Shown: positions 58,890 to 64,000 of the stretch, in pieces | Layout of the letters: every line of letters begins with the position of its first letter | Numbering within the stretch: position 1 is the first letter of the stretch | Assembly (NCBI GenBank): GCA_963819635.1 | Contig: CAWFWX010000005.1 | Span: forward strand, 930,001-994,000 | Direction: 5' to 3' | Length of the DNA: 64,000 bases | Source: JACVRW01 sp963819635 | GTDB taxonomy: Bacteria > Actinomycetota > Thermoleophilia > Solirubrobacterales > Thermoleophilaceae | Made by a program: the position numbers and the translations under genes | Notes under the pieces: generated by a model | Database searches by the model: none | Told to the model about the DNA's origin: nothing | What the model saw: the letters and a program-made list of their open reading frames with translations, nothing else

Positions 58890-59479
58890 AGGATCACGCG
58901 GTCGTCGCGGTGGGCGGCGAACCATTCGGCCTGGCGCTCCATGCGCTCGCGCGCCGAAGCGCTTCGCGGCAGGCCGTACACGGTGCCCGGGAAGTCGAGC
59001 GCCTCCTGGATCCGCCAGATCTCGTCGTGGTCCCAGGGAGCGACGATGCGGGCGGGGTTGCCAAGCGCGACCCAGCCGATCGGGACGAGCGCCTCGTCGG
59101 CGAGCACGGTGTTCACGTGCACCACGCCGTTGACGCGGACCTCGGCGTTGCGGCCCAGGCGCGAGCCCGGGAAGAGCGAGCTGCCGGTCGCGAGGAAGCA
59201 CCCGTCGCCGACAGTGCTTCCGTTCACGTGCGCGTGCGGGCCGACGAGCACGTCGTCGCCGAGCTTGACCGGATGCGCCTCGCGTGCGCGCACGAGCGCG
59301 TTCTCCATGATCACGCAGCGGGCGCCCACCTCGACCTGGCCGTCCTCGGCGGTCAGGACCGCGCCGAACAGGACGCGCGAGTCGGGGCCGACGCGCACGT
59401 CGCCGCACAGCACGGCGTTCGGCGCGACATAGGCGCTCGGGTCGATCGACGGTTGTTTGCCTCGATGCTCTAAGTGCAC
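58886..59479 (-). CDS. Gamma-carbonic anhydrase / hexapeptide-repeat protein
   Basis: The 197-residue protein is a left-handed beta-helix: SIDPSAYVAPNAVLCGDVRVGPDSRVLFGAVL, then VILVG-type hexads, HAHVNGSTVGDGCFLATGSSLFPGS and VALGNPARIV. Histidines in HAHVN and in VHVNTVL may bind zinc, as in gamma-carbonic anhydrases, although the usual glutamate site is not clear. The helical C-terminus (WRIQEALDFPGTVYGLP, then AEWFAAHRDD) packs on the helix. GTG 59479 is the only in-frame start near the fold. Confidence 0.82.
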   Translation of the reverse strand: MHLEHRGKQPSIDPSAYVAPNAVLCGDVRVGPDSRVLFGAVLTAEDGQVEVGARCVIMENALVRAREAHPVKLGDDVLVGPHAHVNGSTVGDGCFLATGSSLFPGSRLGRNAEVRVNGVVHVNTVLADEALVPIGWVALGNPARIVAPWDHDEIWRIQEALDFPGTVYGLPRSASARERMERQAEWFAAHRDDRVIL

Positions 59480-59488
59480 GCAACCACC

Positions 59489-59494
59489 TACGCT
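59489..59494 (+). promoter_or_regulatory. -10 box (TACGCT) of the AAC(6')-like gene
   Basis: TACGCT is followed by exactly 7 nt and ATG 59502. Confidence 0.4.
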
Positions 59495-59501
59495 GCGCAA
59501 T

Positions 59502-60011
59502 ATGTCATTGCCCGTCCTCCAGGGCGAGCGGGTCACGCTGCGGCCGATCACCGAGGCGGACCTCGACGCCCTCGTCGCGATCATCCAGAGCCCCGGCGTC
59601 CGCGAGTGGTGGTGGGAGTCCGGCGATGCCGAGCGCCTGCGCGAGACCCTGCCGAACGACGGCAACGCGTTCGTCATCGAGGCCGACGGCGAGGTCGCCG
59701 GCTGGCTCGGCTTCGACGAGGAGCTCGACCCCGGCTACCGGCACGCGAGCGTCGACCTCAGCCTCGACCCGCGCTTCCACGCGCAGGGTCTCGGACCGGA
59801 TGCGATCCGGACCGTGATCCGCTGGCTGGCCGCGGAGCGCAACCACCTGCGCTTCACGATCGACCCGTCGGCGGCGAACGAGCGGGCGATCAGCGCGTAC
59901 GAGAAGGTCGGCTTCAAGCCGGTCGGCGTGATGCGCCGGTACGAGATGAGCCCGGACGGAAGCTTCCACGACGGGCTCCTGATGGACCTGCTGATCGAGG
60001 AGCTGCGGTGA
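59502..60011 (+). CDS. GNAT acetyltransferase, AAC(6')/RimJ-like
   Basis: The 169-residue protein has VTLRPITEADLDALVAIIQSPGVREWWWE, YRHASVDLSLDPRFHAQGLGPDAIRTVI with the acetyl-CoA loop, and FTIDPSAANERAISAYEKVGFKPVGVMRRYE...GLLMDLL. This pattern is shared by the AAC(6')-Ib-type aminoglycoside acetyltransferases and by RimJ/RimL-like proteins. Chromosomal context gives no sign of a resistance cassette, so a housekeeping substrate is as likely. It overlaps the next gene by GTGA. Confidence 0.85.
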   Translation: MSLPVLQGERVTLRPITEADLDALVAIIQSPGVREWWWESGDAERLRETLPNDGNAFVIEADGEVAGWLGFDEELDPGYRHASVDLSLDPRFHAQGLGPDAIRTVIRWLAAERNHLRFTIDPSAANERAISAYEKVGFKPVGVMRRYEMSPDGSFHDGLLMDLLIEELR

Positions 60012-60514
60012 GCGAGCCCCGCATCGAGCTGCGCGAGGCGCAGCCCTATCTCGGCATCCACGCTCCGTCGATCGAGGGCATCCGCCAGTTCGCCGACTCC
60101 GCGTTCCCCGAGCTGTTCGGCTGGCTGGGCGAGCACGGCGTCGCGCCCGCTGGCCCGCCCTTCATCCGCTACTACGAGGTCGACCACGCGGGCGAGCCGC
60201 TCGACGTGGAGGTGGGCGTGCCGGTGGACGGCCAGGTCGAGGGCGACGCCCGCGTGCGGCGCGATGCCCTGCCCGCCGGGAGCTACCTGACGGCGCTCCA
60301 CGTCGGTCCCTACACGAGCGACTCGCTGCCCGACCTGGCGGACACGCGCGCGGAGATCTTTGCGTGGGCCGAGGACCACGGGGTCGAGTTCAGCCAGGGC
60401 AGCGAGCACGGACAGACCTTCCCGTGCGCGTTCGAGCAGTACCGGATCGGCCCGGTCGACGACCCGGACTTCACGAACTGGGAGACCGAGTTCGCGTACC
60501 TGGTGCTGAGCTAG
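60008..60514 (+). CDS. GyrI-like effector-binding domain protein
   Basis: The 168-residue protein is a stand-alone GyrI-like/AraC effector-binding (SOUL-like) domain: LREAQPYLGIHAPSIEGI, PPFIRYYEVDHAGEPLDVEVGVPV, LPAGSYLTALHVGPYTS and FPCAFEQYRIGPVDDPD. It has no DNA-binding domain, so it probably binds or hydrolyses small hydrophobic molecules. It is coupled to the acetyltransferase by GTGA and ends in a CTAG shared with the convergent glutamine synthetase gene. Confidence 0.85.
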   Translation: MSEPRIELREAQPYLGIHAPSIEGIRQFADSAFPELFGWLGEHGVAPAGPPFIRYYEVDHAGEPLDVEVGVPVDGQVEGDARVRRDALPAGSYLTALHVGPYTSDSLPDLADTRAEIFAWAEDHGVEFSQGSEHGQTFPCAFEQYRIGPVDDPDFTNWETEFAYLVLS

Positions 60515-61896
60515 AACAGCTGCAGGTAGCGCTTGATCTCCCACGGAGTGACCTCGTTGTGCCACTCCGCGAACTCGTCCTGCTTCGTCTTGACGTAGTA
60601 GTCGATGTAGTCGCCGTCCCTGGTCTTGCCGAGCGCCGCGCGGAGCACGTCGTCCTGCTCGAGCTCGCGCGTCGCGTCCAGCAGGTTCGCCGGTAGGAGC
60701 TCCACGCCGAGCTTCTCGCGGTCCGCGTCGGCCAGCTCGTGGAGGTTCAGCTCCGTGGTCGCATCGCCGGGGTCCAGCTCGTTCTCGATCCCATCCAGGC
60801 CGGCGGCGAGCACGGCGGTCGCGGCGAGGTAGGGGTTGCACGAGCCGTCGACCGTCCGGTCCTCGATCCGGCCGGCCGCGGGGATGCGCAGCATCTGCGT
60901 CCGGTTGTTGAAGCCGTAGCTCACGAACACGGGCGCCCAGCTCGAGCCGCTGCGCGTGCCGGTCTTGAGCCGCTTGTACGACGAGACCGTCGGCGCGGTC
61001 AGGGCGATGTACGCCTTCGCGTGCTTCTTCAGCCCGCCGATGAAGTTGTACGCGGTCTTGCTGAGGCCCATGCCGCGCGGGTCGTCGGACGGGTCGTCGA
61101 CCTCGAACGCGTTCTCACCGTCCTTCCAGAGGCTCATGTGGAAGTGGCAGCCGTTCCCGGTGAGGTGGCCGAACGGCTTCGGCATGAACGTCGCGACCAT
61201 GCCGCGCTCCTGCGCGAGCGACTCGACCATGTAGCGGAAGAAGATGGACCTGTCCGCGGTCGTGAGCGCGTCGGCATAGTCGAAGTTCTGCTCGAACTGG
61301 CCGTTCGCGTCCTCGTGGTCGTTGGCGTAGTTGTTCCAGCCGTAGTCGGTCACGTAGCGCGATATCTGCGACATGAAGTCGAGATTGCGCGTGAGGCCGC
61401 GCATGTCGTAGCAGGGCTGGTCGAGGCGGTCGAGCGGGTCGGCGAGCTCGATCGTGCCGTCGTCTCGCTCGCGCACGAGGAAGTACTCGAGCTCGGCGCC
61501 GACCATGAACTCGTAGCCCAGGTCGCGGGCGCGGTCGAGCTGCCGGCGCAGGATGGTGCGCGGGCAGAACGGCCACTCCTCGCCCTCGACGTGCACGTCG
61601 CAGGCGAGCCGCGCCACGCCCGGCTTCCACCACAGCGGCGTGAAGCTGCGTGGGTCGGGCATCGCGGCGAGGTCAGGGTCGTGGGGGAACTGGCCGATCG
61701 CTCCCGCGGCGAAGCCGGCGAACCCCGCGCCGTCCTCCATCAGGCCGTCGAAATGGCGGGCGGGGACGAGCTTCGCGTTCGGCTTGCCGTGCATGTCCAC
61801 GAACTGGGCGAACAGGAACTCGATGTCGTGGTCTGCGATGTAACGCTCGACGTCCTCGCGCGAGGTCGGAGCGGTGAAGGGCTCGGTCACGCTCAT
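60511..61896 (-). CDS. Glutamine synthetase family protein, type III (GlnT)-like
   Basis: The 461-residue enzyme has FLFAQFVDMHGKPNAKLVP, the glutamate-site block VGAELEYFLV, GQFEQNFDYADALTTAD, KPFGHLTGNGCHFHMSLW, SSYKRLKTGTRSGSSWAPVFVSYGFNNRTQMLRIP with the ATP-binding arginines, and RTVDGSCNPYLAATAVLAAGLDGIENE. Length and motifs fit the GlnT family, which also contains gamma-glutamylmethylamide synthetase. It lies divergent to a glxB-glxC-glxD set, the usual partners of GlnT. A promoter with TTGGCC and TAGCTT lies directly upstream. Confidence 0.88.
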   Translation of the reverse strand: MSVTEPFTAPTSREDVERYIADHDIEFLFAQFVDMHGKPNAKLVPARHFDGLMEDGAGFAGFAAGAIGQFPHDPDLAAMPDPRSFTPLWWKPGVARLACDVHVEGEEWPFCPRTILRRQLDRARDLGYEFMVGAELEYFLVRERDDGTIELADPLDRLDQPCYDMRGLTRNLDFMSQISRYVTDYGWNNYANDHEDANGQFEQNFDYADALTTADRSIFFRYMVESLAQERGMVATFMPKPFGHLTGNGCHFHMSLWKDGENAFEVDDPSDDPRGMGLSKTAYNFIGGLKKHAKAYIALTAPTVSSYKRLKTGTRSGSSWAPVFVSYGFNNRTQMLRIPAAGRIEDRTVDGSCNPYLAATAVLAAGLDGIENELDPGDATTELNLHELADADREKLGVELLPANLLDATRELEQDDVLRAALGKTRDGDYIDYYVKTKQDEFAEWHNEVTPWEIKRYLQLF

Positions 61897-61903
61897 GTAC
61901 CGC

Positions 61904-61932
61904 AAGCTATCCGCATTCGCGAAAAGGGCCAA
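61904..61932 (-). promoter_or_regulatory. Promoter of the glutamine synthetase gene
   Basis: On the minus strand TTGGCC (61927-61932) and TAGCTT (61904-61909) are separated by 17 bp, and 7 nt separate the -10 from the ATG at 61896. This is the best-formed leaderless promoter in the window. No GlnR box was recognised. Confidence 0.55.
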
Positions 61933-62033
61933 TGTGGAGATCGCACATACCGGGCGGCCGAATTGTTCATCCATTCTCCATGGGTTAGGCGATTCCCCCT
62001 ACCTACACTCGGTTGCTACAGGAGGCTCGCGCA

Positions 62034-62936
62034 ATGTGTGGAATCGCAGGACTTTTCTCTAAGTCGGTCGAGGTGAGCGACAGGCTGGGCAGCCATCTGG
62101 GGGACATGCTCCTTCAGCTGAGCGACCGCGGCCCTGACAGCGCCGGCGTGGCCGTCTACCGCGAGCCCGCCCCGAGCGGATCGTCGAAGGTCTCGCTCTT
62201 CAGCGCCGACCCGAAGCAGGACTGGGGCGCCGTCAGCGCGGCGCTGGATGACGCCTTCGGCGCCGGGGAGCCCGAGCCGCGCGGCTCGCACGCCGTGATC
62301 GTGGTGGAGACGGACGCCGCCGAGGCCCAGGCCTGGCTCCACGAGCGCTATCCGGAGCTGCGCGTGATGAGCGCGGGGCAGGCGATCGAGATCTTCAAGG
62401 AGGCCGGTCCGCCGCGGGAGTTCATCGAGAGCTTCGAGCTCGCCGACATGTCCGGTTCGCACGCCCTCGGGCACACGCGCATGGCCACCGAGAGCCGCGT
62501 GACGACCGAGCACTCGCACCCGTTCTCGACCGGGCTCGACCTGTGCCTCGTGCACAACGGGTCGCTGTCGAACCACAACCGGTTGCGGCGCCGGCTGCGC
62601 GACGAGGGCATCGAGTTCCAGACCGACAACGACACCGAGGTCGCGGCCGGGTATCTCACCTGGCGGCTGCGCGAGGGCGACTCGCTGGAGCAGGCGCTCG
62701 AGGGCTGCCTCGAGGACCTGGACGGCTTCTACACGTTCGCGGTCGGGACGCTCGACGGCTTCGCGGTGCTGCGCGACCCGATCGCGTGCAAGCCGGCGGT
62801 GATGGCGGAGACCGACGACTGGGTCGCGATGGCCTCCGAGTACCGGGCGATCGCCGTCCTGCCGGGCGCCGAGACCGCGCGGACCTGGGAGCCCGAGCCC
62901 GGGCGCGTCTACAGCTGGGAGCGGGCAGCGGTCTGA
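62034..62936 (+). CDS. glxB: Class II glutamine amidotransferase (GlxB/MgsA-like)
   Basis: The 300-residue protein starts MCGIAGLFSKS, so Cys2 becomes the N-terminal nucleophile. SDRGPDSAGVAVYREP, GHTRMATESRVTTEHSHPF, VHNGSLSNHNRLRR and DNDTEVAAGYLTWRL are the glutaminase blocks. It supplies ammonia or aminates a partner in a glutamate synthase-like complex with the next two genes. ATG 62034 has GGAGG 8 nt upstream. An insert of about 90 residues (62-150) interrupts the usual domain. Confidence 0.88.
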   Translation: MCGIAGLFSKSVEVSDRLGSHLGDMLLQLSDRGPDSAGVAVYREPAPSGSSKVSLFSADPKQDWGAVSAALDDAFGAGEPEPRGSHAVIVVETDAAEAQAWLHERYPELRVMSAGQAIEIFKEAGPPREFIESFELADMSGSHALGHTRMATESRVTTEHSHPFSTGLDLCLVHNGSLSNHNRLRRRLRDEGIEFQTDNDTEVAAGYLTWRLREGDSLEQALEGCLEDLDGFYTFAVGTLDGFAVLRDPIACKPAVMAETDDWVAMASEYRAIAVLPGAETARTWEPEPGRVYSWERAAV

Positions 62937-63643
62937 TGGCGGTGGGGAGTGGGCTCGAGGCCGCGGAGTTCGACCTCGCGGTCACGCCGCTGCGTGAGCT
63001 GAACGCGGCGCTGCACGCGGTCGACGATTCGTCGCCGCGCCACTGGCGGGTCCTGAACCCGCGCGGCGCGCACGCCCTCGCGGTGGGCATCGACGCTCCG
63101 ATCGAGGTCGAGATCGAGGGCCACGCCGGCTACTACTGCGCCGGGATGAACAAGGAGGCGACCGTCCGCGTGCACGGCAACGTGGGCGTGGGCTGCGCCG
63201 AGAACATCATGTCGGGCGCGGTGATCGTGGACGGGAACGCGTCGCAGTCCGCGGGCGCGACCGGCCGCGGCGGGCTGCTCGTGATCCGCGGCAGCGCCGC
63301 CGCGCGCTGCGGGATCTCGATGAAGGGCGTGGACATCGTGGTGCAGGGCTCCGTCGGCCACATGAGCGCCTTCCTCGCGCAGAAGGGCACCCTCGTGATC
63401 TGCGGCGACGCGGGCGAGGCGCTCGGCGACTCGATCTACGAGGCGCACGTGTACGTGCGCGGCAAGGTCGCCGACCTGGGCGCCGACTGCATCGAGAAGG
63501 AGATGCGCGACGAGCACGTCGAGGAGCTGTCCGCGCTGCTCGAGCGAGCCGAGGTTGAGGACTGCTCGGCGTCCGACTTCCGCCGCTACGGCTCAGCCCG
63601 CAAGCTCTACAACTTCCACGTCGACAACGCAGGCGCCTACTGA
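62936..63643 (+). CDS. glxC: GXGXG-domain protein (GlxC/MgsB-like)
   Basis: The 235-residue protein is a glutamate synthase alpha-type beta-helix: AGYYCAGMNKEATVRVHGNVGVGCAENIMSGAVIVDG, then GATGRGGLLVIRG, GVDIVVQGSVGHMSAF and GTLVICGDAGEALGDSIYE, each with the repeated G-x-x-G-x-x-x-G spacing. This domain forms the tunnel-supporting subunit in split glutamate synthases and N-methylglutamate synthases. It overlaps glxB by TGATG. A palindromic repeat follows its stop. Confidence 0.88.
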   Translation: MAVGSGLEAAEFDLAVTPLRELNAALHAVDDSSPRHWRVLNPRGAHALAVGIDAPIEVEIEGHAGYYCAGMNKEATVRVHGNVGVGCAENIMSGAVIVDGNASQSAGATGRGGLLVIRGSAAARCGISMKGVDIVVQGSVGHMSAFLAQKGTLVICGDAGEALGDSIYEAHVYVRGKVADLGADCIEKEMRDEHVEELSALLERAEVEDCSASDFRRYGSARKLYNFHVDNAGAY

Positions 63644-63693
63644 TGGGGTCTGACCCCTTGACAATGGTCGACTCAAGGGGTCTGACCCCTTGA
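63642..63693. repeat. Two GGGGTCTGACCCC repeats between glxC and glxD
   Basis: Two palindromes with the core GGGGTCTGACCCC (63645-63657 and 63677-63689) lie in direct orientation in the 47-bp gap. The second sits in a perfect 21-bp palindrome, 63673-63693, and its right end supplies the TTG start codon and possibly the AAGGGG ribosome-binding site of the next gene. The same core occurs after ftsH at 26432-26444. Confidence 0.7.
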
Positions 63694-64000
63694 CTGAGTT
63701 CGACACACTCGGCAAGGCGCGCGACGACGTCGAGCGGCGCTCCGCCTCGCGCGGCTGGCGGCCGGGTCTGCGCGAGGGCGCGATCTTCAGCCGCGACGTG
63801 ATCCACGAGATCCAGCGCGCCGCGCGCGAGGGGATCTACGACATCCGCGGCTTCGGCGCCAAGCGGAACGTTCCCCACTTCGACGACCTGCTCTTCCTCG
63901 GCGCGAGCATGTCGCGCTACCCGCTCGAGGGCTACCGCGAGCGCTGCGACACGGATGTGACGCTCGGCGCGCGCAACGCGACGAAGCCGCTGCACCTCGA
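63690..64000 (+). CDS. glxD: FMN-binding glutamate synthase family protein (GlxD/MgsC-like), N-terminal part
   Basis: The first 103 residues are present before the window ends. REGAIFSRDVIHEIQRAAREG, YDIRGFGAKRNVPHFDDLLF, LGASMSRYPLEGYRERCDTDV and LGARNATKPLHL match the start of the GltB-like FMN subunit of GlxD and MgsC. The TTG at 63690 lies within a palindromic repeat, with AAGGGG 9 nt upstream. GTG and ATG codons downstream would remove conserved residues. It is in the same direction as glxB and glxC. Confidence 0.82.
   Translation, partial: MTEFDTLGKARDDVERRSASRGWRPGLREGAIFSRDVIHEIQRAAREGIYDIRGFGAKRNVPHFDDLLFLGASMSRYPLEGYRERCDTDVTLGARNATKPLHL

Noticed and set aside
59502..60011. An acquired aminoglycoside resistance gene
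   Set aside because: There is no integron, transposon or compositional shift; the gene is coupled to a chromosomal neighbour and the GNAT pattern also fits housekeeping RimJ-like enzymes.

Overview
High-GC, densely packed chromosomal DNA. Gene content and order point to an actinobacterium: hpt-ftsH with folP-folB-folK, a coaX ... lysS ... clpC block, an InhA-type enoyl reductase, many GTG and TTG starts, and many leaderless promoters. A Thermoleophilia or Solirubrobacterales-like lineage is my inference; no rRNA or other marker gene is present to settle it. There is no prophage, insertion sequence, CRISPR array, rRNA or tRNA that I can see. No stretch over about 215 bases lacks a gene. Most neighbours overlap by ATGA, GTGA or TGATG.

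Layout. 1-5400: end of an unknown gene, a two-domain AcrA1-like reductase, a MerR-HTH/class III cyclase, tilS and upp. 5400-22100: a nucleoside uptake and salvage supercluster with a CYTH-cytidine deaminase fusion, purine and pyrimidine nucleoside phosphorylases, adenosine deaminase, a BMP-type ABC importer, a large unrecognised protein with nucleoside-phosphorylase-like motifs, an ECF sigma/anti-sigma pair, two aldehyde dehydrogenase paralogues, and divergent deoC and deoB. 22100-35600: GNAT, trpF-like, LOG, hpt, ftsH, an SDR/QueA-like pair, a dialkylglycine decarboxylase-like aminotransferase, folP-folB-folK, a NarL-type two-component system and small unknowns. 35600-43100: type II fatty-acid synthesis (fabD-fabH-fabG-acpP-fabF-accD-SGNH-maoC-fabI). 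43000-52600: coaX, STAS, dus, greA, lysS and clpC. 52500-64000: a nitrogen region with amt and tiny membrane proteins, a GAF/PucR-like regulator, a cation/proton antiporter, acetyltransferases, a type III-like glutamine synthetase and a glxB-glxC-glxD set cut by the right edge.

How it works together. The importer brings in nucleosides, the phosphorylases and deaminases release bases and (deoxy)ribose-1-phosphate, and DeoB and DeoC convert the sugar to glyceraldehyde-3-phosphate and acetaldehyde. The adjacent aldehyde dehydrogenase can oxidise the acetaldehyde, while upp and hpt recapture bases. The fab block is a nearly complete elongation cycle.

Caution. Five core genes (add, deoB, an SDR, folP, accD) each carry a single-base frameshift in a G/C run, and folP is joined in frame to the gene before it. 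I read these as base-level sequence errors rather than gene decay, so I annotate them as single genes. The observations most worth a second look are the phosphorylase-like protein at 14652, the glnA/glxBCD block, four hairpins in a row at 2160-2258, the widespread -10 box then about 7 nt then start codon architecture, a MerR-type 18-bp palindromic promoter, and a C6/G6 inverted repeat placed identically upstream of two genes.
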